64,000 nt of DNA from Desulfobacterales bacterium (GTDB lineage: Bacteria > Desulfobacterota > Desulfobacteria > Desulfobacterales > JADGBH01): positions 1-64,000 of the forward strand of contig JADGBH010000006.1 of assembly GCA_015231595.1 (NCBI GenBank), read 5' to 3'. The translations under genes were made by a program, and so were the position numbers. The notes under the pieces were generated by a model. It did no database searches. It worked only from the letters and a program-made list of their open reading frames with translations, and was not told where the DNA came from. How positions within the stretch are numbered: position 1 is the first letter of the stretch; each line of letters starts with the position of its first letter. Below, in pieces: positions 8,936 through 18,142 of the stretch.

Positions 8936-11581
8936 ATGATTGAAAGCGTTCCAAAAACAAAGTATTTAAAAGATTATACATCAACTGATTTTTTTATAGA
9001 CAGAGTTAACTTAAGTTTTAAACTTGATGATAATGCAACCGAAGTAACATCAACTTTGCAGATAAAAAGAAATCTCAAAAAATCCCAATCAGCTCCAATT
9101 GTACTTGACGGAGCAAAAGTTAAGCTTTTATCATTGTCCATAAATGGAGATTTTTTGGCTACTTCCGAATATAGCCTTACAAATGAAGCTCTAACTATTT
9201 TTAATGTCCCGACTGAATTTACTTTAGATATAAAAACTTTAATAAATCCTAAAGATAATACTAATTTAGAAGGTTTATATAAATCTGGAAGCATGTTTTG
9301 TACCCAATGTGAAGCTGAAGGCTTTAGAAAAATAACTTATTTTATTGATAGGCCTGATATTATGGCAAAGTACACCTGTACTATTATTGCCGATAAATCT
9401 AAATATCCTGTTCTTTTATCAAATGGTAATCTTATAAAGCAGGGAATTTTAGACGAAAATTTTCATTTTGCTACATGGAATGATCCTTTTAAAAAGCCAA
9501 GTTATCTTTTTGCGCTTGTAGCTGGAGATCTTGTATGTATAGAAGATAGTTTTGTAACTAAGTCTGGAAGAACTGTTGCTTTAAGAATTTATGTTGAGCC
9601 TGAAAATGCTGATTTTTGTGGGCATGCCATGAATTCTTTAAAAAAATCCATGAAATGGGATGAAGAAAAATATAATAGAGAATATGACCTTGATATCTAT
9701 ATGATTGTAGCTGCAAATGATTTTAATTTTGGAGCTATGGAAAATAAGGGTTTAAATATATTTAATTCCAGATATGTACTCGCTAAGCCTGAAACAGCTA
9801 CAGATGACGATTTCCTATCAATCGAATCTGTAATAGCTCATGAATACTTTCATAATTGGACAGGCAATAGAATTACATTAAAAAATTGGTTTCAACTTAG
9901 TTTAAAAGAGGGTTTAACTGTTTTTAGGGACCAAGAATTTAGTTCTGATATGTGGTCAAGGGCTGTTACAAGAATAAATGAAGTAAGAGGACTTAGAAAA
10001 AGCCAATTTCCAGAAGATGCTGGCCCTATGGCTCACTCTGTTATTCCCCAATCTTACATACAAATGAATAATTTTTATACAAATACAGTGTATATTAAAG
10101 GAGCTGAAGTTATCCGAATGATGAATGTCATATTAGGTGATGAAGGCTTTAAAAAAGGCATGGACTTATATTTTGAAACTTTTGACGGCTGTGCTGTAAC
10201 TATAGAAGATTTTATAAAAGTTATGGAGCGAGCTTCAAATATTAACCTTGAGCAATTTAAGATTTGGTATTATCAAGCTGGAACACCTCAAATAAATGTA
10301 AAAAGAAAATATGATATCGGAACAAAAAAATTTTATTTAACTTTCAGCCAAACATGCCCTAAAACTCCTGGTCAAGATATTAAACTGCCTATGCACATCC
10401 CTGTAGCTATTGGATTAATTAATAAACAAGATGGAATGGAAATGCCTATTCAATTCCTTGGCGAAACTTCTGCGAATGGTTTTACACGGGTAATTAACTT
10501 AAAAAAAGAATCAGAAACATTTGTTTTTGAAAATGTTTTATCTGAGCCAATTCCTTCAGTATTAAGAGAATTTTCAGCGCCTGTTAAATTAAAAGAATGC
10601 TATTCAGAAGAAGATCTTATTTTTTTACTCGCAAATGATAAAGATTTTTTTAATAAATGGGATGCGTCCCAAAGGATTATTTTTAACTCAATAAAAAATG
10701 GTGTTGACTGTATAAAGGATTATCAACCCCTTTCAATCGAACAATCTCTGATTGAAGCCTTCAGAAAAATTTTAGTTAGTCCATCAATAGATAAGCTATT
10801 ACTTGTTCAAATATTTAGTCTTCCTTTAGAAAATGAGCTTGCGAATTTGTTTGATGAAATTGATCCTGACAGAATTCATGAAGCTCGAAATTTTTTAGTT
10901 AAAGAATTCGCTGTTAAACTTTATGATGAATTTGTAGCAATTTATGAGCAAAACAAAGATGAAGGAGAATACACCATTGATACACCTTCAATTACAAAGC
11001 GAAAATTAAAAAATTTGTCTTTATTTTATCTTTCTAAAATAGAAAGCAAAGAATCAATAGATTTAATATTTGAATGTTTTAAGAAAGCAAGTAATATGAC
11101 AGATGAAATTTCTGCCCTTAGAATACTTTCAAATATGGATGTTGAGGAAAAAGCCATTGCTCTTGATATGTTCTATAAAAAATGGAATCATATTCCTTTA
11201 ATTCTTGATAAATGGTTTGCTGTTCAGGCGTTATCGGATCTTCCATCTTCACTAACGAATGTTTATAGTCTATTAAAACATAACGATTTTTCATATAAAA
11301 TTCCGAATAAAGTTAGAGCTCTAATAGGAAGTTTTTGCAGTGAAAACGTTTGGAATTTTCATAGATTAGACGGAGAAGGCTATAAATTCCTTAGGGATCA
11401 GGTTTTAATCTTGGATAAAATAAATCCACAAATTACAGCGAGACTTGTAACTCCATTTAATGCTTGGAAAAAATACGATAAAAACCGCCAAATTATGATG
11501 AAAGATAATCTTGAAATAATTTATAATACTAATGGACTTTCAAAGGACGTTTATGAAATTGTTTCAAAAGCGTTGGTTTAG
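8936..11581 (+). CDS. pepN: Aminopeptidase N (M1 zinc metallopeptidase)
   Basis: The 881-residue protein has the size and plan of the PepN subfamily. The exopeptidase motif GAMENKGLN and the zinc site HEYFHNWTGNRIT, with the distal glutamate in LSLKEGLTVF, are intact. A C-terminal helical ARM-like domain follows. The enzyme removes N-terminal residues from peptides in the cytosol. There is no signal peptide. The ribosome binding site is within GAGGGATAAT before the ATG. Confidence 0.95.
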   Translation: MIESVPKTKYLKDYTSTDFFIDRVNLSFKLDDNATEVTSTLQIKRNLKKSQSAPIVLDGAKVKLLSLSINGDFLATSEYSLTNEALTIFNVPTEFTLDIKTLINPKDNTNLEGLYKSGSMFCTQCEAEGFRKITYFIDRPDIMAKYTCTIIADKSKYPVLLSNGNLIKQGILDENFHFATWNDPFKKPSYLFALVAGDLVCIEDSFVTKSGRTVALRIYVEPENADFCGHAMNSLKKSMKWDEEKYNREYDLDIYMIVAANDFNFGAMENKGLNIFNSRYVLAKPETATDDDFLSIESVIAHEYFHNWTGNRITLKNWFQLSLKEGLTVFRDQEFSSDMWSRAVTRINEVRGLRKSQFPEDAGPMAHSVIPQSYIQMNNFYTNTVYIKGAEVIRMMNVILGDEGFKKGMDLYFETFDGCAVTIEDFIKVMERASNINLEQFKIWYYQAGTPQINVKRKYDIGTKKFYLTFSQTCPKTPGQDIKLPMHIPVAIGLINKQDGMEMPIQFLGETSANGFTRVINLKKESETFVFENVLSEPIPSVLREFSAPVKLKECYSEEDLIFLLANDKDFFNKWDASQRIIFNSIKNGVDCIKDYQPLSIEQSLIEAFRKILVSPSIDKLLLVQIFSLPLENELANLFDEIDPDRIHEARNFLVKEFAVKLYDEFVAIYEQNKDEGEYTIDTPSITKRKLKNLSLFYLSKIESKESIDLIFECFKKASNMTDEISALRILSNMDVEEKAIALDMFYKKWNHIPLILDKWFAVQALSDLPSSLTNVYSLLKHNDFSYKIPNKVRALIGSFCSENVWNFHRLDGEGYKFLRDQVLILDKINPQITARLVTPFNAWKKYDKNRQIMMKDNLEIIYNTNGLSKDVYEIVSKALV

Positions 11582-11616
11582 AATAAAATTTTAATAAGAG
11601 CCTATTTTCTATTATC

Positions 11617-11638
11617 GTTCCCACTTTTCAGTGGGAAC
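11617..11638. terminator. Hairpin at the pepN/hydrolase convergence
   Basis: Arms GTTCCCACT (11617-11625) and AGTGGGAAC (11630-11638) form a perfect 9-bp stem with a 4-base loop between two convergent genes. The hydrolase stop codon (11628-11630) lies in the loop, so one arm also encodes the last codons of that gene. It may act in both directions. Confidence 0.6.
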
Positions 11639-12359
11639 TTAAGTTTTGACTCTTTAATAAAAATGTTTTAAACCAATTTATAGTTTCATCTATAAACCGT
11701 CTTTGTTGCTCAATGTTGCTAATAACATGGTCACCTTTTTCAAAAATAATAATTTTTTTTGGTTTTTTTGCCTTGTTATATATTTCTAAGGCATTTTCAC
11801 ATGGAACAACTTCATCATGTTCCCCGTGAAACATTAAGATTTCTTTAAGGTTAGAAATTCTGTCAGATATATCAAATTTAAGGGCGTTAGAATAAAAATC
11901 AGGAATAAGATTCTTACCTTCTTCTGATTGTTTTAATTTCTCTACAATTTGCTCGCTTCTAATTGGAGCTGCAAGCGTTACAATTGGTGAAATATTTAGT
12001 TTTGATGCCGCTAAAATACATACCGCTCCGCCCATGCTGCTTCCAAAAAAACCTATTTTATTTGATAAACCTTCTTTTTGTAAAACATCTACAGCGTTTA
12101 TGATATCATTACATCTGCCTTGAAGGGATGTGTCTTTTTCAAAAATCCCTTCGCTTTCACCGCAACCTCTATGGTCAAACCTAAAAAAAGCTATTCCGTT
12201 TTCATTACATAGTTGCGCGAGTTCAATTTGTTTAGGGGAATTAGAACTGCTTGACAGTCCATGACTGCCTATCACAACAGGAGGATTTTTTTTATTAGGA
12301 ATATGAATAACTCCTTTTAAAATAAAACCGTCTGATAAAAAAGATATTATTTTTTTCAT
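11628..12359 (-). CDS. Alpha/beta hydrolase (serine hydrolase)
   Basis: The 243-residue protein has an alpha/beta hydrolase fold: oxyanion region GSHGLSSSSNSP, FRFDHRGCGESEG, nucleophile elbow GSSMGG, acid region HGEHDEVVP and catalytic histidine in GDHVIS. It resembles cytosolic acylamino-acyl peptidase or lysophospholipase-like esterases; the substrate cannot be told. Its ATG overlaps the stop of the response regulator by 4 bases, so it is the third gene of an operon with the two-component system. Confidence 0.85.
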   Translation of the reverse strand: MKKIISFLSDGFILKGVIHIPNKKNPPVVIGSHGLSSSSNSPKQIELAQLCNENGIAFFRFDHRGCGESEGIFEKDTSLQGRCNDIINAVDVLQKEGLSNKIGFFGSSMGGAVCILAASKLNISPIVTLAAPIRSEQIVEKLKQSEEGKNLIPDFYSNALKFDISDRISNLKEILMFHGEHDEVVPCENALEIYNKAKKPKKIIIFEKGDHVISNIEQQRRFIDETINWFKTFLLKSQNLSSH

Positions 12360-13099
12360 TGTTCCTTTAATTTTTTAATTTCAAAAAGATAGCCAAGAGA
12401 TCTTATGCTTTTAAAATAAATAGGTTTTTTAGGGTTGTCTTCAAAATATTTTCTAAATCGTACTATGAAGTTATCAATTGTCCGTGTAGTTGTACCTTTT
12501 GCATATCCCCATCCTATTTGCAATAATTTTTTACGTGAAAGGGGAACTCCTATATTTGATATTAAAAGCTTAAGAAGTTTAATTTCCTGGGAAGTCAGAG
12601 TTATAATACCTTGTTTGCAATGAGCTACTGATTTTTGAAAATCAATAATATTACTACCAAAAGAAAAGGTTGAGAATTCATCTGAGATTTCACTTAAATC
12701 AATGGATTCATTTTCTGACCATGAGCTTCGGATTAGAAGCCTATCTACCCTCAAAAGAAACTCATCAAGATTAAAAGGCTTTACCATATAATCATCTGCA
12801 CCATAAGTAAACCCTTTTATTTTATCTTCATCCTCACCTTTTGCTGTAAGTATTAATATAGGAATTTTTTCATCTTCAAGACGTATGCTACGTAAAACAG
12901 ATATTCCATCAAGGGCTGGAAGCATTATATCTAATATAATAAGGTCAGGACTATAGGTTCTCCATTTATTAAGGCCAGATGTTCCATCTTCTGCTGTAAT
13001 TACATCATAATTTTGTAAAGTAAGATTTAAGCGCAATCCTTCTGCAATATGAGTATCATCTTCCACAACTAAAATTATTTTTTTAATATCATTTTCCAT
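12356..13099 (-). CDS. OmpR-family response regulator
   Basis: A 247-residue protein with an N-terminal receiver (ILVVEDDTHIAEGL, phospho-acceptor Asp in LIILDIMLPALDG, Lys in VKPFNLDE) and a C-terminal winged helix (LTSQEIKLLKLLISN, RTIDNFIVRFRKYFE). It acts as a DNA-binding transcription regulator. It starts 3 bp after the sensor kinase ends and overlaps the hydrolase gene, so the three are co-transcribed. The regulon is unknown. Confidence 0.93.
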   Translation of the reverse strand: MENDIKKIILVVEDDTHIAEGLRLNLTLQNYDVITAEDGTSGLNKWRTYSPDLIILDIMLPALDGISVLRSIRLEDEKIPILILTAKGEDEDKIKGFTYGADDYMVKPFNLDEFLLRVDRLLIRSSWSENESIDLSEISDEFSTFSFGSNIIDFQKSVAHCKQGIITLTSQEIKLLKLLISNIGVPLSRKKLLQIGWGYAKGTTTRTIDNFIVRFRKYFEDNPKKPIYFKSIRSLGYLFEIKKLKEQ

Positions 13100-13102
13100 A
13101 AA

Positions 13103-14074
13103 TTATAAATTTTTTTTAAATGTTAAAGGAAGAATTAAAGAAAAAACAGAACCTGTGCCAGCACCTTTACTTTCAGCAATTAATTTGCCTTTATGGGCTT
13201 TAGCAACGCTTTGAGCGATATAAAGCCCAATGCCTGTCCCTTTTGCGCTCATATTGTCTGATTGGCCGATTTGATAGAATTTTTTAAAAATTTTTTTTAA
13301 TTCTTTTTTTTCTATACCTATTCCATTATCTATAAAATGAATAAGTAATTTTTTATCTTGTATTTCAAATTCAACTTCTATTTTTGGGGTTTGAGACTTG
13401 TTATATTTTATAGCGTTTGTAAATATATTCATCAAGAACATTTCAAATAGTCCTTGATTTATTTTATAGAAAACTCTCTGGTTTTCATTTACCTTTATAA
13501 TATTTACTTCACATTTCTGGAATAGATGATTATTTTTGTTTACAAAATCACTTATGAAGATAAAAATGTCTAAAATTTCAAAATTACCATCAAATACTTT
13601 ACTTTCAAGCTTAGCAAGATTTAATATGCGCGATATATTATCTGATAAGCGTATTGTATCTTGTAGCATAAATTCTATATATTTAAGCTGGGTTTCTCTT
13701 GGAAGTTCATGTTTTGCAAAGGTTTCAAGGAATAACTTCAAGGATGTAACAGGTGTTTTAAGTTCATGGGTAAAATTGTTTATAAAATTATTCTGAAGTC
13801 TATAAAGTTGAAAAGTTTTTTGATTATAAACAAATATTAGAAAAATTCCTATTAATATAAGTGCAACAAGCATTGAAAGAATAAGAATTACAAGCCATGT
13901 CTGAGCTTTCAATATTTGAGAAGAATCTATATTAAATTTATGGACAATTAATTGAATCCCAGTGTTAGCTTCGAGATACCAATAGATATAAAGAATTAGA
14001 GAAGATGTAAGAGCTAGAATTGAGACTATAAAAATAAAAACTGGATGGAAAAACCAACGATTAGCTTGATGCAT
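13103..14074 (-). CDS. Membrane sensor histidine kinase
   Basis: A 323-residue protein with two membrane segments (about residues 12-32 and 56-82) flanking a very short periplasmic loop, a HisKA domain with the phospho-accepting histidine in FTHELKTPVTSLK, and a HATPase domain (MNIFTNAIKYN, DNGIGIEKKELK, GTGIGLYIAQSVAKAHKG). The small sensor loop suggests sensing within the membrane or through partners. It pairs with the regulator just downstream. Confidence 0.92.
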   Translation of the reverse strand: MHQANRWFFHPVFIFIVSILALTSSLILYIYWYLEANTGIQLIVHKFNIDSSQILKAQTWLVILILSMLVALILIGIFLIFVYNQKTFQLYRLQNNFINNFTHELKTPVTSLKLFLETFAKHELPRETQLKYIEFMLQDTIRLSDNISRILNLAKLESKVFDGNFEILDIFIFISDFVNKNNHLFQKCEVNIIKVNENQRVFYKINQGLFEMFLMNIFTNAIKYNKSQTPKIEVEFEIQDKKLLIHFIDNGIGIEKKELKKIFKKFYQIGQSDNMSAKGTGIGLYIAQSVAKAHKGKLIAESKGAGTGSVFSLILPLTFKKNL

Positions 14075-14110
14075 TTTAATAATAATTAAGTATAAGTAGT
14101 AGTTAATAAA

Positions 14111-14436
14111 TATAGTGTTTAAGAAAAGTATTTTGGATAATTAGCCAATCTTTTTATTAAAAAGTATAATAAAAGTCCCCCTTTTTTAAAGCAGGGCTGT
14201 TAAGTTCTTTGTAGGGGCTTTATTTACAGCCCATTTCACTGTAGGGGCGACCGGTTGGTCGCCCTCTTGGATTGTTGCATAATGGAATTGGGCGACCAGC
14301 CGGTCGCCCCTACAATCTTTAAAAGATAACATGGTTCTTTAAAATACCTTAAATTACTTAAAAATTTAGAACTTAACAGCCCTGCTTTTTTAAAGGGGGG
14401 AATACTTTTTTCCAATTTACTTTTCTGAAATACTGT
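14111..14436. repeat. Outer palindromic element, copy A (interrupted)
   Basis: Imperfect 26-bp inverted ends: left 14111-14136 (TATAGTGTTTAAGAAAAG...) and right 14412-14436 (complement TACAGTATTTCAGAAAAG...). The middle was a CCCCC-TTTTTTAAA-GGGGG hairpin, now split by the element at 14191-14385. A second copy with the same ends and a different core lies at 35908-36236. It was probably a non-autonomous element of about 120 bp before interruption. Confidence 0.6.
14191..14385 (+). mobile_element. MITE-like element, family 1 copy 1, with 9-bp target duplication
   Basis: Perfect 18-bp terminal inverted repeats GCAGGGCTGTTAAGTTCT (14191-14208 and complement 14368-14385). Both sides are flanked by the direct repeat TTTTTTAAA (14182-14190 and 14386-14394). 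The interior carries a long GC-rich inverted repeat, arms 14241-14264 and 14290-14313, with one mismatch. There is no coding capacity. Removing it restores a CCCCCTTTTTTAAAGGGGG hairpin. Confidence 0.85.
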
Positions 14437-14487
14437 AGGATAAAATCGTATTGCTTAACATTGACAGGCGAAACGATTTTATCCTAC
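14435..14487. repeat. 15-bp inverted repeat downstream of the 160-aa membrane protein gene
   Basis: GTAGGATAAAATCGT (14435-14449) is matched by its exact complement ACGATTTTATCCTAC (14473-14487). It lies just past the minus-strand gene ending at 14513 and could form a transcript 3'-end hairpin or be a further element remnant. Confidence 0.5.
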
Positions 14488-14512
14488 TATTCGTTTGCAA
14501 TTTAATTTTAGT

Positions 14513-14995
14513 TTACCAAATTTCACGAGTCAATGTATCAATAGCCATGTTCAAATAATAAGACTCATTAATGTAATATTTGTTATTTTTTTTAATAATA
14601 TCATATGCAACAAGAACATTTTTTTCCCTATCAAAATAAAAACCATACATCAATCTTAAATATTTTGAGCTGCCGATTTCAGTAATTCCTTCAATTTTTC
14701 TATTTTCCCATTTAAGAAGTTTTCCAAAGCGAGCTTTGTGCCCTTGATGTGCGTTAACAAATGCTTTAAGGCTATATCTTTTTTTAAAATCAATAGAAAA
14801 AAATAAATTATAAACTGATTCATATTCCTGTTTTTTAATCGCTTCAAAATAAGGATTCATCATTGTAGCTATAATTTTGTTCCCCTCTTCTTGTTGATTT
14901 GACCAATTAGTATAAGCAAAATAAATAATACCTACTATTCCAAAAAATACTGCTAAAATTATAAGCATAGATATATTTTTGTTGCTCTTCGTCAT
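14513..14995 (-). CDS. Single-pass membrane protein, NTF2/SnoaL-like extracytoplasmic domain (hypothetical)
   Basis: About 160 residues: a basic N-terminus, one membrane segment (SMLIILAVFFGIVGIIYFAY) and a 110-residue domain with YFEAIKKQEYESVYNLFF, the start pattern of NTF2/DUF4864-like folds. The start at 14995 is chosen because AAGGAG (15006-15011) lies 10 bases upstream; the frame is open 51 bases further. No function can be assigned. It lies about 100 bp downstream of the MoxR gene on the same strand. Confidence 0.7.
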   Translation of the reverse strand: MTKSNKNISMLIILAVFFGIVGIIYFAYTNWSNQQEEGNKIIATMMNPYFEAIKKQEYESVYNLFFSIDFKKRYSLKAFVNAHQGHKARFGKLLKWENRKIEGITEIGSSKYLRLMYGFYFDREKNVLVAYDIIKKNNKYYINESYYLNMAIDTLTREIW

Positions 14996-15095
14996 TTTTT
15001 TTATTCTCCTTTTTATTTTGCGCGATAACATTTTATTGATAATCATATCAATAGCTAAAAAATTGAGTATTATTAAACACTTTTTCCTGAATGCA

Positions 15096-16061
15096 TTAGC
15101 GTGGAATGGATACGTTTTGAAGAATATCGTTTATAACTTCTTTGATGCTTAAGCCCTCAATTTCATATTCAGGTCTAAGTATAAGCCGATGTTCTAAAAC
15201 TGGAAATATCATATATTTTATATCATCTGGAATTACAAAATCCCTTTCTTCTGTAATTGCAAGAGCCCTTGCTCCTAAAATCAAAGCTTGAGTTGCCCTT
15301 GGGCCGGCTCCAACAAGAATACTTTCGTGTTGTCTTGTTTTTCTGACAATATCCACAGCGTAACCAACTAATTCATTTTGAATTGTAATATTTATTAGTT
15401 CTTTTCTTATTTGACTCAATAATTCATGATTTACAACTGGATTAACTTGTCCTTTTTCAAGAATATTAATCGGAGAAGATTCACTAAGAGTGCTTAAAGC
15501 TAATTTCAATTCCTCTTCTTTGTTAGGCGGATTCATATTTATTTTAAGCATAAATCTGTCTTTTTGAGCTTCTGGTAAAGGATACGTCCCTTCAAATTCG
15601 ATTGGGTTTTGAGTTGCAAATACAGTAAAATTATCAGAAAGAACATGGGTAGTTCTATCTATAGTCACTGTTTTTTCCTGCATAGCCTGAAGAAGCGCAG
15701 CTTGAGTTTTTGCCGGAGCTCTATTAATTTCATCAGCAAGAAGAAATGTTGTAAATATAGGACCTTTAACTAAAGAAAACTCATTTTTAACTAAATTAAA
15801 TATGTGAGTTCCTGTTATGTCCGCTGGCATTAAATCTGGAGTAAATTGTATTCTTCCAAATTCACATCCAAGAACACACGCAATTGTTCTTACAAGCAAT
15901 GTTTTTGCAACGCCAGGAACTCCTTCGATAAGAACATGATTATTTGTTAAAATTGCGACTAAGGCTAATTTTACGGCTTCTTCCTGTCCAATTATTACTT
16001 TAGCCACTTCTTGCTTTGCTTGTTCTAATGTTGTTTTTATTAATTCTATATCGTTGTTCAT
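15096..16061 (-). CDS. MoxR-family AAA+ ATPase
   Basis: The 321-residue protein has Walker A GVPGVAKT, Walker B LLADEINRAP, the MoxR-typical PAKTQAALLQAMQEKTVT, sensor 1 region FATQNPIEFEGTYPLPEAQ and the C-terminal lid (GAGPRATQALILGARALA). MoxR ATPases act as chaperones for maturing protein complexes. The usual partners (DUF58 and VWA proteins) are not next to it. Confidence 0.93.
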   Translation of the reverse strand: MNNDIELIKTTLEQAKQEVAKVIIGQEEAVKLALVAILTNNHVLIEGVPGVAKTLLVRTIACVLGCEFGRIQFTPDLMPADITGTHIFNLVKNEFSLVKGPIFTTFLLADEINRAPAKTQAALLQAMQEKTVTIDRTTHVLSDNFTVFATQNPIEFEGTYPLPEAQKDRFMLKINMNPPNKEEELKLALSTLSESSPINILEKGQVNPVVNHELLSQIRKELINITIQNELVGYAVDIVRKTRQHESILVGAGPRATQALILGARALAITEERDFVIPDDIKYMIFPVLEHRLILRPEYEIEGLSIKEVINDILQNVSIPR

Positions 16062-16084
16062 TTAATTAAATGTCTATTCCTCAC

Positions 16085-16113
16085 TTGAAATTATAATTGC
16101 ATTGATATATTTA
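16085..16113 (+). promoter_or_regulatory. Possible sigma70-type promoter for coaD
   Basis: TTGAAA (16085-16090), a 17-base spacer, then TATTTA (16108-16113) in the divergent gap between the MoxR gene and coaD. The spacing is right, but the -10 match is moderate in an AT-rich background. Confidence 0.3.
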
Positions 16114-16221
16114 GGTTTTAAAAATTCAAAAGAAAATAAAGTTTTTATCTAAATTCATAAAAATGAATTGAAAATTAGAATTTTTAACAAAAAATATCAA
16201 CAAAAAGGATTAAAAAAAAAT

Positions 16222-16722
16222 ATGAATACTAAAATTGCAATTTATCCTGGCTCGTTCGACCCTATAACAAATGGTCATGTAGATATTATTGAAAGGAGTC
16301 TTAAAATTTTTGATAAACTTATTATAGCCATTTTGCATAATCCTAACAAAACTTCTTTATTTTCTGTAGAAGAGCGCATTGAAATGATAAAACAAGTTAT
16401 TGAAAAATATCCTAATGTTGAGGTTGATGCTTATTATGGTTTAGTTGTTGATTACGCTCATCTTAAAGGAGCCTGTTCTATATTGAGAGGTATGAGAGCC
16501 GTATCTGATTTTGAATATGAGTTTCAGATGGCTTTAATGAACCGAAGATTAAATCGTGATGTTCAAACATTTTTTATGATGACAGGATTAAGATGGATTT
16601 TTACAAGTTCGTCCATCATAAAAGAAGCTGCAAAATTTGGAGGAGATATTTCAAGTATGGTTCCTGATATTGTTAATGAAAAATTAAGAGAAAAATTTAA
16701 GGTTATTGAAAAAAATGAATAA
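16222..16722 (+). CDS. coaD: Phosphopantetheine adenylyltransferase
   Basis: About 166 residues beginning MNTKIAIYPGSFDPITNGH, the nucleotidyltransferase signature with the TxGH ATP site. LRGMRAVSDFEYEFQMALMNR and the later TSSSIIKE region are also conserved. It adenylates 4'-phosphopantetheine, the fourth step of coenzyme A synthesis. The start at 16222 gives the normal family length and follows AAAGGA; an upstream TTG at 16168 would add an atypical tail. Confidence 0.95.
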   Translation: MNTKIAIYPGSFDPITNGHVDIIERSLKIFDKLIIAILHNPNKTSLFSVEERIEMIKQVIEKYPNVEVDAYYGLVVDYAHLKGACSILRGMRAVSDFEYEFQMALMNRRLNRDVQTFFMMTGLRWIFTSSSIIKEAAKFGGDISSMVPDIVNEKLREKFKVIEKNE

Positions 16723-17695
16723 AAATCAAAAAACATTAAAACAATCAATAATGACAAGCCCAGGACCAACTACTCCTAAGGAGGGCGCATTTCTTTTTTT
16801 TAAAGGTGTTTGCATGGGCACAGCGGATATAATTCCAGGAGTATCTGGAGGAACAATAGCTTTAATAACTGGAATTTATACAGATTTATTAGACGCAATA
16901 AAGTCTGTAAATATTAATTTTATAAAAAATTTAGCCCGTTTTAATTTAAAAGAAGCTATTTCAATTATTCACATAAGATTTTTAGTTGCGTTGCTTTCAG
17001 GTATAGGATTAGCCATAATGAGCCTTTCCCACTTAATGAATTATCTTTTAAAATCCCATCCTGTCCCTACATGGTCATTATTTTTGGGTTTAATAGCCGC
17101 TTCAATTATTATACTTGCGAAAAAAGTCGAAGAATGGTTTTGGAAAACTTGGCTGGCTTTTCTTATAGGAACTTTTTTAGGTTATTATATTGTAGGTATG
17201 ATTCCTGTTGAAACTCCAAATACAATGTTATTTATATTTTTTTCTGGAATGATCGCCATTTGTGCAATGATTCTGCCTGGCATAAGCGGAGCTTTTCTTT
17301 TATTAATACTCGGAAAATATGAACTTATAATTAGCTGTTTAAAAAACCCTTTTGTGATTGATAATCTATTTGTAATTTTTATATTTGCAGGAGGGTGTAT
17401 CGTAGGAATTACTGGATTTTCAAGAGTTATGAGCTTTTTATTGAAAAATTATTATTCAGTAACAATATCCCTTCTTACAGGTCTTATGCTTGGTTCTATG
17501 CGTAAAATATGGCCTTGGAAAATAACTACAGAGACTAAAGAAATTGCAGGCAAAATATATGTAATATCTGAAAAAAATATTTTGCCCCAAAGTATAGATA
17601 AATTAGTAATTTTTGCTTGCATTTTAGCTCTAATAGGTTTTATGCTTGTTTTTATTATAGAAAAAACTGCTAATATAAAAGGAATTAAGAAGTAA
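16715..17695 (+). CDS. DUF368 family polytopic membrane protein
   Basis: About 326 residues with eight or nine hydrophobic segments. The DUF368 hallmark GTADIIPGVSGGTIALITGIY is near the N-terminus, and the related repeat AMILPGISGAFLLLILGKYE is in the middle. Members of this family have been linked to polyprenyl-phosphate (undecaprenyl phosphate) transport. The start at 16715 overlaps coaD by 8 bases; TTG at 16706 is less likely. Confidence 0.85.
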   Translation: MNKNQKTLKQSIMTSPGPTTPKEGAFLFFKGVCMGTADIIPGVSGGTIALITGIYTDLLDAIKSVNINFIKNLARFNLKEAISIIHIRFLVALLSGIGLAIMSLSHLMNYLLKSHPVPTWSLFLGLIAASIIILAKKVEEWFWKTWLAFLIGTFLGYYIVGMIPVETPNTMLFIFFSGMIAICAMILPGISGAFLLLILGKYELIISCLKNPFVIDNLFVIFIFAGGCIVGITGFSRVMSFLLKNYYSVTISLLTGLMLGSMRKIWPWKITTETKEIAGKIYVISEKNILPQSIDKLVIFACILALIGFMLVFIIEKTANIKGIKK

Positions 17696-18108
17696 TGCCG
17701 AAAAATAAAAGTTTAAACCCTATTGTACCAGATGAAAAAATTATAAAAGCTTTAACAAAAAACATTATTGATAACAAAATTTCCTGCGCATCAATGTTAA
17801 AATTAGCAGATAATTTAAGAATTTCATCCTTAGATGTTGGAAAAGCAATTGATTTTCTTAATGCCAAGATATGTCAATGTCAACTCGGGCTTTTTGGACA
17901 TTCTCCTGAAAAAAAAATAGTTACGCCTGATACAAATATTTCAGATAATTTAAAAAAAGAAATTATCGAAGCCTCTATTGATAATACGATCGAATGCAAA
18001 TCATGTTTTAAAATAGCAAATACTCTTGCACTAAAAAAGCTGAACGTTTCATGTGCATGTGAAGGCTTAAAAATTAAAATAAAGAACTGCCAGATTGGAG
18101 CATTTTAA
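17695..18108 (+). CDS. Small protein of two tandem ~50-residue repeats (unknown)
   Basis: The 137-residue protein is two copies of one unit. Copy 1 (about 14-68) has IIDNKISCASMLKLADNLRI then VGKAIDFLNAKICQCQLGLFG. Copy 2 (about 83-137) has SIDNTIECKSCFKIANTLAL then CACEGLKIKIKNCQIGAF. The shared pattern is C-x(5,6)-A-x-x-L and a terminal CQ-(L/I)-G-x-F, compatible with a helix-turn-helix-like fold, which is inference. Its ATG overlaps the previous stop (TAATG), so it is translationally coupled to the DUF368 gene. Confidence 0.7.
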   Translation: MPKNKSLNPIVPDEKIIKALTKNIIDNKISCASMLKLADNLRISSLDVGKAIDFLNAKICQCQLGLFGHSPEKKIVTPDTNISDNLKKEIIEASIDNTIECKSCFKIANTLALKKLNVSCACEGLKIKIKNCQIGAF

Positions 18109-18142
18109 GATCGTATTTTTTTCGATAAGGAACTAAAATAAT

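Noticed and set aside
14241..14313. Rho-independent terminator from the GC-rich inverted repeat
   Set aside because: It is the internal palindrome of a transposable element, recurs at 36042-36116, and lacks a T run.
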